Shown: piece by piece, positions 8,864-20,351 of the stretch
How positions within the stretch are numbered: the first letter of the stretch is position 1
Layout of the letters: each line of letters begins with the position of its first letter
DNA from: Lysobacter sp.
GTDB lineage: Bacteria; Pseudomonadota; Gammaproteobacteria; Xanthomonadales; Xanthomonadaceae
DNA length: 64,000 bases
Assembly (NCBI GenBank): GCA_027306995.1
Contig: DAHUXS010000003.1
Location: 62,001-126,000, forward strand
Direction: 5' to 3'
The notes under the pieces: model-generated
What the model was told of the DNA's origin: nothing
The model's database searches: none
The model's input: only the letters and a program-made list of their open reading frames with translations
Translations under genes and position numbers: made by a program

Positions 8864-9619
8864 ATGTCTGCCAACAGCAATTCCAAACTCGCCCTCGTCA
8901 CCGGGGGCACCCGCGGCATCGGTTTCGAAACCGCCCGCCAACTCGCCAGCCAAGGCGTGCACGTCCTGCTCGCCGGTCGCGATCGTGGCAAGGCGGTCGA
9001 GGCTTCGCTGAAGCTGCAAGCCCAAGGGTTGCCGGTTGAAGCCATCGCCCTCGATGTCACCAAACCCGACAGCATTACCGCCGCCGCGCAGGAAGTCGCG
9101 CAAAAGCACGGCAAGCTGGACATCCTGGTCAACAATGCCGGCATCCTTGTCGACGATGCGGCCAAGGGTGTTTCCGGCCAGTCGCTCCAGACCTGGCGCA
9201 ACACGTTCGACACCAACGTGTTCGGCCTGATCGAAACCACGCAGGCCTTCCTGCCGCTGCTGCAAAAGTCCGATGCGGGCCGCATCGTCAACGTGTCCAG
9301 CCTGCTGGGATCGATTTCGGAGCACCAGAACCCCGAGTCCTTCATCTATGAGTTCAAGGGCGTTCCCGCCTACAACGTGTCCAAGAGTGCGGTGAATGCG
9401 TGGACGGTGCATCTGGCGCACGCACTGAAGGACACCGGGATCAAGGTCAACGCCATCCATCCTGGCTACGTGCAGACCGACATGAACAAGTCCGGAGACC
9501 AGCAGAACGGTGAATTGCCCGTGCCGGAAGGCGCGCGCACCAGCGTGCAGCTTGCGCTGGTCGGCAACGATGGCCCGACCGGTGGCTACTTCTACTTCGA
9601 CCAGGTGCTGCCATGGTGA
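8864..9619 (+). CDS. Classical SDR-family oxidoreductase inside the efflux operon
   Basis: The protein has 251 residues and all the classical short-chain dehydrogenase signatures. These are the cofactor motif VTGGTRGIGFETA at residues 12-24, the NNAG motif near residue 91, the catalytic serine region (IVNVSSLLGS) and YNVSKSAVN, which supplies Tyr and Lys. It resembles carbonyl-reductase-like SDRs. A ribosome-binding site (AAAGGAA) precedes the ATG. The last 7 bases overlap the outer-membrane channel gene, so the two are probably translationally coupled. Its place between pump and channel suggests it may chemically modify a pump substrate or inducer; that role is inference. Confidence 0.9.
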   Translation: MSANSNSKLALVTGGTRGIGFETARQLASQGVHVLLAGRDRGKAVEASLKLQAQGLPVEAIALDVTKPDSITAAAQEVAQKHGKLDILVNNAGILVDDAAKGVSGQSLQTWRNTFDTNVFGLIETTQAFLPLLQKSDAGRIVNVSSLLGSISEHQNPESFIYEFKGVPAYNVSKSAVNAWTVHLAHALKDTGIKVNAIHPGYVQTDMNKSGDQQNGELPVPEGARTSVQLALVGNDGPTGGYFYFDQVLPW

Positions 9620-11085
9620 GCCTTTCCACCGTTCGACCGCTCGTCATCGCCATCGCATCGACGCTGCTGGCGGCCTGCGCGGTCGGGCAGAATCATGTCT
9701 ATCCCGCGATGCAGGTGCCCGAGCGTTTCGTGCAGGCGGAAGCAGGCACGGATGTCGCGACGGCCGATCATGCAACGCATGCATTCGACAGCGAGTTCTG
9801 GCGCGGCTTCAACGATCCGTTGCTGACGCGGCTGGTCGACGATGCCCTGTCCGCCAACCACGACCTGCGCATCGCGCTGGCCAATCTCGATCGCGCCAAC
9901 GCGTTGCTGCGCGGCGCCAAGTTCGATTACCTGCCGACGATCACCGCGCAGGGGCAGGCGTCCGACAATCGCGCCAGCGCCGACCAGCAGCCCGGTGTTT
10001 CGCGTGCCGATCGCGATTACGAAAGCTACAGCGTCGGTGCACAGGCGTCGTGGGAACTTGATCTCTTCGGTCGTGTTCGCCGCAGCGTGGAAGCGCAACG
10101 CGCGGACCTGCATGCTTCGTCGGCGGACCTGCAGGCGTTGCAGGTGGCGATCGTCGGTGAAGTCGCGAACACCTATGTCGCCCTGCGTGGATCGCAGGAG
10201 CGCCTGCGCGTGGCGCGCCAGAACGCCGACAACCAGGCGCAGACGCTGAAGCTGGTCGAGGCGCGCTTCAACGCCGGCCGTGGCACCGAATTCGACACCT
10301 CGCGTGCGCGTGCGCAACTGGAAGCGACGCGATCGCGGGTGCCGGCGCTGGAAGCGCAGGTCGCGGTGTCGATGCATCGGTTGGCGGTGTTGACCGGGCA
10401 CATGCCGGAAGCCTTGATTCCCGAGCTGACGCCATCAGGTGCGTTGCCGGTGCTGCCGGCGCGCATCGATCCCTCGACGCCGGGCGACCTGCTGCGTCAT
10501 CGCCCCGATGTCGCCGCTGCCGAACAGCGCCTGCATGCGGCGACCGCGCGGATTGGCGTGGCCACTGCCGACCTGTTCCCGCGCTTCACGCTCGGCGGGT
10601 TGATCGGTTCGCAGGCGGCCGGGACCGGCGCCTTGTTCTCCCGCGACAGCGAAACCCATCTGGTTGCGTTGGGGATCGATTGGTCCTTCCTCGATGTCGG
10701 TCGGGTCCGTGCCCGCATCAAGGCCGCGAATGCCGATGCCGAGGGCCAGCTGGCGCAATACGAGAAGACCGTGTTGCTGGCATTGGAGGACACCGAGAAC
10801 GCATTGGTCCGCCACGACCGCGCGCGCAGCGAGGACGCGCATCTGGAACAGGCGGCGCTCGACAGCGCGAAGGCGGCGCAACTGGCGCGCTTGCGTTATC
10901 ACGCCGGCGCCACCGACTTGTTCGAGGTGCTGGACGCCGAGCGCACCCAGCTACAGGCGGAAGACGCCTTTGCCGATGCCCGCACCCGCAGCGTCGGCAG
11001 CGCGATTGCACTTTATAAAGCGTTGGCCGGAGGCTGGCCGGATCGCCTCCCGGAACGCAGGAAACTCGCGGCGCGATCGCCGTGA
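9613..11085 (+). CDS. RND efflux outer-membrane channel lipoprotein (NodT/OprN family)
   Basis: The protein has 490 residues. The leader ends in the lipobox TLLAAC, with the cysteine at residue 22, so it is a lipid-anchored outer-membrane factor. Two repeated halves with long alpha-helical segments are visible. Family motifs include FWRGFNDPLLTRLVDDAL near the N-terminus and DLLRHRPDVAAAEQRLHAAT in the middle, the latter diagnostic of the NodT family. It forms the trimeric exit duct for the pump encoded upstream. Its start overlaps the SDR stop. It is the last gene of the operon. Confidence 0.93.
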   Translation: MVSLSTVRPLVIAIASTLLAACAVGQNHVYPAMQVPERFVQAEAGTDVATADHATHAFDSEFWRGFNDPLLTRLVDDALSANHDLRIALANLDRANALLRGAKFDYLPTITAQGQASDNRASADQQPGVSRADRDYESYSVGAQASWELDLFGRVRRSVEAQRADLHASSADLQALQVAIVGEVANTYVALRGSQERLRVARQNADNQAQTLKLVEARFNAGRGTEFDTSRARAQLEATRSRVPALEAQVAVSMHRLAVLTGHMPEALIPELTPSGALPVLPARIDPSTPGDLLRHRPDVAAAEQRLHAATARIGVATADLFPRFTLGGLIGSQAAGTGALFSRDSETHLVALGIDWSFLDVGRVRARIKAANADAEGQLAQYEKTVLLALEDTENALVRHDRARSEDAHLEQAALDSAKAAQLARLRYHAGATDLFEVLDAERTQLQAEDAFADARTRSVGSAIALYKALAGGWPDRLPERRKLAARSP

Positions 11086-11122
11086 GGGCAGGGGCCGGAC
11101 CGGCTGGCAGGGGCCTCCCCCA

Positions 11123-11151
11123 TTGACCCGCAGCCGCTCCGGCCCTATGTT
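11123..11151 (+). promoter_or_regulatory. Predicted sigma-70 promoter for the thrS leader
   Basis: TTGACC and TATGTT are separated by exactly 17 bases. The predicted transcription start, near 11158, lies upstream of the leader hairpins and the mini-ORF, so a transcript from here must pass the hairpin at 11256 before reaching thrS. Confidence 0.55.
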
Positions 11152-11207
11152 TTCCCTATCTCCACCGGATACGGGTGGCCTGCGGTGACGCCGGCCGAGC
11201 GTGCGAC

Positions 11208-11237
11208 ATGAGCACTACCATCGCCTATTGCCGATAG
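11208..11237 (+). CDS. Putative leader peptide MSTTIAYCR upstream of thrS
   Basis: A 9-codon ORF with adjacent threonine codons (ACT ACC) at positions 3-4 ends 18 bases before a strong GC-rich hairpin and about 100 bases before thrS. The ribosome-binding site is weak. Two threonine codons are fewer than in classical threonine attenuators. The arrangement of promoter, Thr-containing peptide, terminator and threonyl-tRNA synthetase gene nonetheless fits ribosome-mediated attenuation. This is inference from layout. Confidence 0.4.
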   Translation: MSTTIAYCR

Positions 11238-11255
11238 CGTCCCGAGGTCCCGATC

Positions 11256-11278
11256 AACGGCGCCCTCGCGGCGCCGTT
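11256..11278 (+). terminator. Terminator-like hairpin in the thrS leader
   Basis: The stem AACGGCGCC / GGCGCCGTT has a 5-base loop and is followed by TGCGTTTCT. It may both end the upstream efflux operon and act as an attenuator for thrS, since a good promoter lies between them. Confidence 0.65.
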
Positions 11279-11340
11279 TGCGTTTCTGGTCCGCATATCC
11301 CGGATCGAACTCCGAATTTCCAATAGTCAGTCTGCTTCCC

Positions 11341-13245
11341 ATGATCAATATCACGCTCCCAGACGGTTCGCGCCGTACATTCGACCATCCGGTCACGGTC
11401 GCCGAAGTCGCCGGTTCCATCGGTGCCGGTCTCGCCAAGGCCGCGCTGGCCGGCAAGGTCGACGGCCAGCTCGTCGACACCGGCTTCCGCATCGATCGCG
11501 ATGCCGAACTCGCCATCGTCACCGACAAGTCGCCGGAGGCGCTCGACATCCTCCGCCATTCCACCGCGCACCTGTTGGCGCAGGCGACGCAGCGGCTGTT
11601 CCCGGATACCCAGGTCACCATCGGCCCGGTGATCGACAACGGCTTCTATTACGACTTCGCGCGCAAGACGCCGTTCACCCCGGAAGACCTCGAGAAGATC
11701 GAGGCGGAAATGAAGAAGATCGTCACCGAGTCGCTGCCGGTGGCGCGCTCGGTGCTGTCGCGCGACGAGGCAGTCAAGTTCTTCCGCGGCAAGAACGAGG
11801 AATACAAGGCGCAGATCATCGAATCGATCCCGGCCAACGAGGAACTCTCCCTCTACACGCAGGGCGAATTCACCGACCTCTGCCGTGGCCCGCACGTGCC
11901 CAACACCGACAAGCTGCGCGGCTTCAAGCTGATGAAGGTCGCAGGCGCCTACTGGCGCGGCAATTCCGACAACGAGATGCTCCAGCGCGTCTACGGCACC
12001 GCCTGGCTCAACGACAAGGATCTCAAGGCCTACCTGACGCAGCTGGAAGAGGCCGAGAAGCGCGACCACCGCAAGATCGGCAAGGCCCAGGACCTGTTCC
12101 ACCTGCAGGAAGAAGGTCCCGGCCTGGTGTTCTGGCACCCCAAGGGCTGGGCGATCTGGCAGATCGTCGAGCAGTACATGCGCCGCGTCTATCGCCAGAC
12201 CGGCTATGGCGAGGTGCGCTGTCCGCAGATCCTCGACGTGTCGCTGTGGCAGAAGTCCGGCCACTGGGACAACTACAAGGACAACATGTTCTTCACCGAG
12301 TCGGAGAAGCACACGTATGCGGTGAAGCCGATGAACTGCCCGGGCCACGTCCAGGTGTTCAATCAGGGCCTGCACAGCTACCGCGACCTGCCGATCCGCT
12401 ACGGCGAATTCGGCGCCTGCCATCGCAACGAACCCTCGGGCGCGCTGCACGGCATCCTGCGCGTGCGCGGCTTCACCCAGGACGACGGCCACATCTTCTG
12501 CACCGAAAACCAGATCGAGTCCGAGGTCCGCGACTTCCACCAGCAGGCGCTCAAGGTCTATTCCGACTTCGGCTTCACCGACATCCAGATCAAGATCGCG
12601 CTGCGCCCGGATTCCCGTCTCGGCGACGATGCGACGTGGGACAAGGCCGAAGACGCGCTGCGTTCGGCCCTGCGCGGCGCCGGAGTGGAATGGCAGGAAC
12701 TGCCGGGCGAGGGTGCCTTCTACGGCCCCAAGATCGAGTACCACCTGAAGGACGCGATCGGCCGTACCTGGCAGCTCGGGACCATGCAGGTCGACTTCAT
12801 GATGCCCGGTCGTCTCGGCGCGGAATATGTCGACGAAACCAGCCAAAAGCGCCATCCGGTGATGCTGCACCGGGCCATCGTCGGCTCGATGGAACGCTTC
12901 CTCGGCATCCTGATCGAGCACCACGCCGGCCAGTTCCCGGCCTGGCTGGCCCCGGTCCAGGCGGTGGTGATGAACATCACCGACGCCCAGGCTGAATATG
13001 CCGATCAGGTCCGCAAAACCCTTGCAGAGCAAGGCTTCCGGGTGGTTTCCGATTTGCGGAACGAGAAGATCGGCTATAAGATTCGCGAGCACACGCTGCA
13101 GCGCGTGCCTTACCTGCTGGTCGTGGGCGACCGCGAACGCGAGGAAGGCCGGGTTGCGGTGCGTACCCGCGGAGGCGAGGACCTGGGGACCCAGACGATC
13201 GAAGACTTCGCAAACAGGCTGCGTACGGAACACGTACCAGGCTGA
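11341..13245 (+). CDS. thrS: Threonyl-tRNA synthetase
   Basis: The protein has 634 residues, close to the usual ThrRS length. It charges tRNA-Thr with threonine in the cytoplasm. In order it shows an N-terminal TGS domain ([19 protein letters not shown]), the editing domain with [10 protein letters not shown] near residue 65, and the class II catalytic core. The core includes the zinc-ligand cysteine in MNCPGH, motif 2 ([15 protein letters not shown]) and motif 3 ([13 protein letters not shown]). The C-terminal anticodon-binding domain starts near residue 535 ([14 protein letters not shown]). The ATG at 11341 was chosen because the TGS domain begins directly there. The leader region suggests attenuation control. 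It heads the ribosomal and aminoacyl-tRNA gene cluster. Confidence 0.97.
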   Translation: MINITLPDGSRRTFDHPVTVAEVAGSIGAGLAKAALAGKVDGQLVDTGFRIDRDAELAIVTDKSPEALDILRHSTAHLLAQATQRLFPDTQVTIGPVIDNGFYYDFARKTPFTPEDLEKIEAEMKKIVTESLPVARSVLSRDEAVKFFRGKNEEYKAQIIESIPANEELSLYTQGEFTDLCRGPHVPNTDKLRGFKLMKVAGAYWRGNSDNEMLQRVYGTAWLNDKDLKAYLTQLEEAEKRDHRKIGKAQDLFHLQEEGPGLVFWHPKGWAIWQIVEQYMRRVYRQTGYGEVRCPQILDVSLWQKSGHWDNYKDNMFFTESEKHTYAVKPMNCPGHVQVFNQGLHSYRDLPIRYGEFGACHRNEPSGALHGILRVRGFTQDDGHIFCTENQIESEVRDFHQQALKVYSDFGFTDIQIKIALRPDSRLGDDATWDKAEDALRSALRGAGVEWQELPGEGAFYGPKIEYHLKDAIGRTWQLGTMQVDFMMPGRLGAEYVDETSQKRHPVMLHRAIVGSMERFLGILIEHHAGQFPAWLAPVQAVVMNITDAQAEYADQVRKTLAEQGFRVVSDLRNEKIGYKIREHTLQRVPYLLVVGDREREEGRVAVRTRGGEDLGTQTIEDFANRLRTEHVPG

Positions 13246-13307
13246 TCACACAACCGGGCCGCGATGAGAAACGCGGCCCGGACCCAGAACCCTCCGGAGA
13301 CCGCAAC

Positions 13308-13835
13308 ATCAGTACGCCCGTCGATAACAAGCAGAACCGCAAGAACAACGAAATCCGTGTCCCGCGCGTGCGCGTGATCGGGTCCGACGGCGAAATGGTC
13401 GGGGTGCTCTCGCGCGACGAAGCGCTGCAGATGGCTCAGGAAGAGGGACTGGACCTGGTCGAAATCCAGCCGCAGGCCGATCCGCCGGTCTGCAAGATCA
13501 TGGATTTCGGCAAGTTCAAGTTCGAACAGCAGAAGAAGGCCAACGAGGCCAAGAAGAAGACCAAGCAGGTCGAGATCAAGGAAGTGAAGTTCCGGCCGGT
13601 GACGGACGAGGGCGATTACCAGATCAAGCTGCGCAAGATGCGCGAATTCCTGGTCGAAGGCGACAAGATCAAGGTCAACATCCGCTTCCGTGGCCGCGAA
13701 ATGAGCCACCAGGAGCTGGGCATGGAGATGGCCAAGCGCATCGAGGGTGACCTCGGCGAGGACGTGGTGATCGAGTCCCGCCCGCGCCTGGAAGGCCGCC
13801 AGATGGTGATGATGATCGCCCCGAAGCGGAAATAA
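13308..13835 (+). CDS. infC: Translation initiation factor IF-3, with an AUC start codon
   Basis: The protein has 175 residues. It binds the 30S subunit, prevents premature 50S joining and proofreads start codons. No ATG, GTG or TTG exists at the expected N-terminus. The conserved reading frame begins with ATC at 13308, giving (M)[20 protein letters not shown], just after the ribosome-binding sequence CTCCGGAGA. The first ATG-type codon in frame (GTG, 13368) would remove the conserved [12 protein letters not shown] strand. A rare start codon is a known property of infC (AUU in E. coli), where it allows IF-3 to repress its own translation. The C-terminal domain ([17 protein letters not shown]) is intact. 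Confidence 0.95.
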   Translation: MSTPVDNKQNRKNNEIRVPRVRVIGSDGEMVGVLSRDEALQMAQEEGLDLVEIQPQADPPVCKIMDFGKFKFEQQKKANEAKKKTKQVEIKEVKFRPVTDEGDYQIKLRKMREFLVEGDKIKVNIRFRGREMSHQELGMEMAKRIEGDLGEDVVIESRPRLEGRQMVMMIAPKRK

Positions 13836-13846
13836 GCCGCTTCTCC

Positions 13847-13875
13847 TTGCACCGGATTCACCTTTCCGCCATACT
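13847..13875 (+). promoter_or_regulatory. Predicted internal promoter for rpmI-rplT
   Basis: TTGCAC and CATACT are spaced by exactly 17 bases, directly after infC. The 184-bp gap that follows holds a CCCGG-TTCG-CCGGG tetraloop hairpin near 13886-13899. The transcript would have a leader of about 135 bases before rpmI, where ribosomal-protein feedback could act. Confidence 0.55.
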
Positions 13876-14019
13876 AGGCGGCTCCCGGTTCGCCGGGACG
13901 GGCCTGCCGCGCCCGGCGCAACAGGTATGGATAGCGGCTCGAACCCGACATGGGCATGGATGGAAAGAGGGGCTTCGCGGCCTCCGCCCGGTCAGTCAGA
14001 ACACAACGAAGGAACTGTC

Positions 14020-14223
14020 ATGTCGAAGGTCAAGATCAAGACCCATCGCGGCGCGGCGAAGCGATTCCGCAAAACCGCCAGCGGCAAATACAAGTGTGGC
14101 CATGCCAACCGCAGCCACATCCTCACCAAGAAGGCCACCAAGCGCAAGCGCAACCTCCGCCAGACGAACCACGTTCGTGCGGAAGACGCAGGTCGTTTGG
14201 ACCGCATGCTGCCCTATCTCTGA
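14020..14223 (+). CDS. rpmI: 50S ribosomal protein L35
   Basis: This is a 67-residue, highly basic protein starting [20 protein letters not shown], the recognisable L35 N-terminus, and ending LDRMLPYL. It is a structural component of the large ribosomal subunit. The ATG is preceded by GAAGGAA. It lies between infC and rplT in the conserved bacterial order, and translation of the pair is classically coupled, with L20 as the regulator. Confidence 0.97.
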   Translation: MSKVKIKTHRGAAKRFRKTASGKYKCGHANRSHILTKKATKRKRNLRQTNHVRAEDAGRLDRMLPYL

Positions 14224-14236
14224 GGAGGACTGAACA

Positions 14237-14674
14237 ATGGCACGAGTCAAGCGTGGCGTGGTCGCACGTCGTCGTCACAAGAAAGTCCTGAAGGCTGCGA
14301 AGGGTTACTACAACGCCCGCCGCAAGGTCTTCCGCGTTGCCAAGCAGGCCGTCACCAAGGCCCAGCAGTACGCGTACATCGGTCGCAAGCTGAAGAAGCG
14401 CCAGTTCCGTAGCCTATGGATCGCGCGCATCAATGCCGCGTCCCGCATGCATGGTCTGTCCTACAGCCGCTTCATGAACGGCCTGCTCAAGGCCGGCGTC
14501 ACCCTCGACCGCAAGGTCCTGGCTGACATCGCCGTGCATGACATGCACGCGTTCGGCGTCCTGGCACAGACCGCCGCCAAGGCGCTGGGCATGGAAGTGA
14601 AGCAGCCGGAAAGCCTGCCCAAGTCGTTCGTCATGGAACCGGCCAAGCCGGCCAAGGCGAAGAAGCAAGGCTGA
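14237..14674 (+). CDS. rplT: 50S ribosomal protein L20 with a C-terminal extension
   Basis: The protein has 145 residues. The first 118 or so match ribosomal protein L20 ([19 protein letters not shown], then [11 protein letters not shown] and [12 protein letters not shown]). L20 is essential for early assembly of the large subunit and represses its own operon in E. coli. The last 25 residues, ending in [10 protein letters not shown], are a Lys/Ala/Pro-rich extension beyond the usual length. A ribosome-binding site (GAGGAGGA) sits 13 bases after the L35 stop. Confidence 0.97.
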   Translation: MARVKRGVVARRRHKKVLKAAKGYYNARRKVFRVAKQAVTKAQQYAYIGRKLKKRQFRSLWIARINAASRMHGLSYSRFMNGLLKAGVTLDRKVLADIAVHDMHAFGVLAQTAAKALGMEVKQPESLPKSFVMEPAKPAKAKKQG

Positions 14675-14722
14675 TCCACGGCCCTGACGCTGGTTGCGGT
14701 CTGCAACCGGCATCTTCGGATG

Positions 14723-18160
<3,438 letters not shown>

Positions 18161-18172
18161 GGGGAAGCAACA

Positions 18173-18460
18173 ATGGCGTTGACGAAAGCTGAACTCGCCG
18201 ACCGATTGCATGAAGAGGTCGGATTGAACAAGCGCGAGTCGAAGGAATTCGTCGATGCGTTCTTCCTGTCGCTATCCGAAGCACTCTCCGATGGCCGCCA
18301 GGTGAAGATGTCCGGTTTCGGCAACTTCGACCTGCGCCGCAAGAACGAACGTCCAGGACGCAACCCGAAAACCGGTGTCGAGATTCCGATCACCGCGCGC
18401 ACCGTGGTCACGTTCAAGCCGGGCCAGAAGCTCAAGGAGCGGGTGGAAGGACATGCTTGA
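18173..18460 (+). CDS. ihfA: Integration host factor alpha subunit
   Basis: The protein has 95 residues and belongs to the HU/IHF family. It starts [21 protein letters not shown] and has the DNA-binding beta-arm with the proline motif [15 protein letters not shown]. As a heterodimer with IHF-beta it bends DNA sharply at specific sites and helps recombination and transcription. Its position after pheT is conserved across gammaproteobacteria and separates it from HU. IHF typically assists tyrosine integrases of the kind found in the two nearby elements. It overlaps the next gene by 8 bases. Confidence 0.96.
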   Translation: MALTKAELADRLHEEVGLNKRESKEFVDAFFLSLSEALSDGRQVKMSGFGNFDLRRKNERPGRNPKTGVEIPITARTVVTFKPGQKLKERVEGHA

Positions 18461-18833
18461 TCCCGGCAGCAACAAGGAACTTCCGCCAATCCCCGCGAAG
18501 CGCTACTTCACCATCGGTGAGGTCAGCGAGCTGTGCGACGTCAAACCGCACGTGCTGCGTTACTGGGAAACCGAATTCCCGTCGCTGAAGCCGGTGAAGC
18601 GACGCGGCAATCGCCGCTATTACCAACGCTCCGACGTGATGATGGTGCGCCAGATCCGCGGTCTGCTCTACGAACAGGGCTACACCATCAGTGGTGCACG
18701 CCTGCGCCTCGAGGGCGACCAGGGCAAGGCCGTCGCCGTCGCTGCGTCCGGATCTGCGTCCTCGCCGGCCCAGGATTCGCTGCGCAGCCTGCGAATCGAG
18801 CTGGAACAGATCGCGGCACTGCTGAAGCGCTGA
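18453..18833 (+). CDS. MerR-family transcriptional regulator
   Basis: The protein has 126 residues. The MerR winged-helix domain spans about 14-85 ([27 protein letters not shown], then [21 protein letters not shown]). The C-terminal part is short with a coiled segment ([16 protein letters not shown]) and no metal-binding cysteines, so it is not a metal sensor. This gene commonly follows ihfA in proteobacteria and its target is not well defined. The start at 18453 overlaps the ihfA end. Confidence 0.9.
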   Translation: MLDPGSNKELPPIPAKRYFTIGEVSELCDVKPHVLRYWETEFPSLKPVKRRGNRRYYQRSDVMMVRQIRGLLYEQGYTISGARLRLEGDQGKAVAVAASGSASSPAQDSLRSLRIELEQIAALLKR

Positions 18834-18847
18834 CTGGCGATCGCGTC

Positions 18848-18853
18848 TATAAT
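18848..18853 (+). promoter_or_regulatory. -10 box of the tRNA-Pro promoter
   Basis: A perfect TATAAT lies 11 bases before the mature tRNA 5' end. No good -35 box is seen at the matching distance. Confidence 0.55.
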
Positions 18854-18864
18854 GGATGCCCTCT

Positions 18865-18941
18865 CGGGGTATAGCGCAGCCTGGTAGCGCACTTGTCTGG
18901 GGGACAAGTGGTCGTCGGTTCAAATCCGGCTACCCCGACCA
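18865..18941 (+). tRNA. tRNA-Pro (anticodon GGG), integration site of element 1
   Basis: A 77-base cloverleaf can be drawn by hand. The acceptor stem CGGGGTA pairs with TACCCCG, the anticodon stem is CTTGT/ACAAG around the loop CTGGGGG, the T-loop is TTCAAAT, and a CCA end is encoded. Loop positions 34-36 are GGG. The 3' end is the attachment site used by the adjacent integrative element. Confidence 0.95.
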
Positions 18942-18942
18942 A
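18928..18942 (+). repeat. Candidate left attachment core (attL) in tRNA-Pro
   Basis: GGCTACCCCGACCAA is the acceptor end of tRNA-Pro plus one base. A 14-base version lacking one C occurs at 36354, at the predicted right end. Confidence 0.6.
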
Positions 18943-18974
18943 CTAGCAGTCCGATGGCATCCCAAGTCATCCAG

Positions 18975-19002
18975 AAAGCCCCGGTAAATCCGGGGTTTTT
19001 TC
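18975..19002 (+). terminator. Terminator downstream of tRNA-Pro
   Basis: The stem CCCCGG/CCGGGG with a 5-base loop is followed by six or more T. It lies just inside element 1 and would end tRNA-Pro transcription before the integrase promoter region. Confidence 0.75.
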
Positions 19003-19045
19003 GTTTCCAGCGTCCAATAGCGTCCAACCCCATCCCTTGAAATCC

Positions 19046-19119
19046 GGCGGTAACTGGCGGTAGCTTTGGCGGTAACGGGTCTGCTGCTAGACCCTGTTAC
19101 CGCCAGAGGTGTTACCGCC
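19046..19119. repeat. Five copies of GGCGGTAAC upstream of the integrase
   Basis: Three direct copies (19046, 19056 with one mismatch, 19068) and two inverted copies (19096, 19111) occur within 74 bases, the last ending at the integrase start codon. The third and fourth copies extend into a near-perfect stem of about 15 bp. They are likely arm-type binding sites of the integrase and may also autoregulate it. Confidence 0.65.
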
Positions 19120-20319
19120 ATGCTTTCGGACACTGCAATTCGCAAGGTAAAACCTGCCAATGCACCGTTGAAGATGCGCGATGGTGGCGGCTTGTATCTG
19201 CTGGTCCGCCCCGACGGGGCAAAGTGGTGGCGTTGGGACTATCGCCGACCCGTGACAGGCAAGCGGAACACCCTGTCGCTGGGGATCTACCCAGACGTGG
19301 GCTTGGCCGACGCTCGCCAACGCCACGCTGCCGCCCGCAAGCTGCTCGCCAATGGCATCGACCCGGGTGAACAGCGCAAGGCCGTGAAGGCAGCCGCCTC
19401 TGAGCATGCGGCCAACACCTTCGGGGCAATCGCCCGTGAGTGGTGGGTAAAGCGGGAAAAGGAAATCGCCCCCGGCACGGCGAAGCGTGAACATCGACTG
19501 CTCGAACTGTACCTGCTGCCCTATATCGGGGAATCGCCTATTGCCGACATCACGGCCCCTGCGTTGCTGGCAGCCCTGCGCAAGCCGGAGTCATCGGGAA
19601 AGGTCGAGACGGCGCACCGTGCGCGTTCGCTGGCCGGGCAGATTTTCCGCTACGCGATCGCCACGGGCAGGGCAGAGCGCAATCCCGCCGCTGATTTGAT
19701 CGGGGCGCTTGAGACCCCGAAGGGGGAGCACTTCGCCAGCGTGACAGAGCCAGCGCAGATGGGGCCGCTGTTGCGCGCCTTGTATGGCTATGACGGAACG
19801 GCGGTTGTAGCAGCAGCATTGAAGCTGGCCCCTCTGGTATTTGTGCGCCCCGGCGAGCTGAGGCAGGCCCGATGGGAGGATATCGACCTCGACGCCGCCG
19901 AATGGCGCTACACGGCCAGCAAGACAGGTACGCCACATGTTGTACCGCTGGCGACGCAGGCGGTAGCGATCCTGCGGGAATTGCATCGACTGACTGGGCG
20001 GGGTGAATACGTGTTTCCTAGCGCACGCGGCGGTGGCAGACCGATGAGTGATGCGGCAATTCTGGCGGCGATGCGTCGAATGGGAATCGAGTCCGACACC
20101 ATGACAGGCCACGGCTTCCGGGCGATGGCACGCACAGTGCTGGATGAAGTGCTGGGCTTTCGTCCCGACTATATTGAACACCAGTTGGCCCATGCGGTGC
20201 GCGACCCGAACGGGCGCGCATACAACCGTACTTCTCACTTGGCCGAGCGTCAGAAGATGATGCAAAGTTGGGCGGATTATCTGGATATGCTGCGAAATGC
20301 GGGCGCGGAAAGATCGTGA
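19120..20319 (+). CDS. Tyrosine recombinase / integrase of element 1 (P4-like)
   Basis: The protein has 399 residues. The N-terminal arm-binding domain of P4-type integrases is seen (LSDTAIRKVKPANAPLKMRD and DGGGLYLLVRPDGAKWWRW), then a core-binding domain and the catalytic domain. Catalytic residues are Arg243 (FVRPGELR), His331 and Arg334 (GHGFR), a His in EHQLAH and the nucleophile Tyr368 (RAYNRTSH). It catalyses site-specific integration and excision at tRNA-Pro. The ATG at 19120 was preferred over an upstream alternative start at 19066 because the conserved domain begins there. Confidence 0.95.
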   Translation: MLSDTAIRKVKPANAPLKMRDGGGLYLLVRPDGAKWWRWDYRRPVTGKRNTLSLGIYPDVGLADARQRHAAARKLLANGIDPGEQRKAVKAAASEHAANTFGAIAREWWVKREKEIAPGTAKREHRLLELYLLPYIGESPIADITAPALLAALRKPESSGKVETAHRARSLAGQIFRYAIATGRAERNPAADLIGALETPKGEHFASVTEPAQMGPLLRALYGYDGTAVVAAALKLAPLVFVRPGELRQARWEDIDLDAAEWRYTASKTGTPHVVPLATQAVAILRELHRLTGRGEYVFPSARGGGRPMSDAAILAAMRRMGIESDTMTGHGFRAMARTVLDEVLGFRPDYIEHQLAHAVRDPNGRAYNRTSHLAERQKMMQSWADYLDMLRNAGAERS

Positions 20320-20351
20320 CACCTCTGATATGGACCTTCACCATATCTGGA

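Noticed and set aside
11254..13233. A 659-residue minus-strand frame opposite thrS, and similar long antisense frames opposite dxs (39830-41644) and the acyl-CoA dehydrogenase (43273-45117)
   Set aside because: All are antisense to well recognised genes and have the His/Arg/Val composition of third-position GC shadows.
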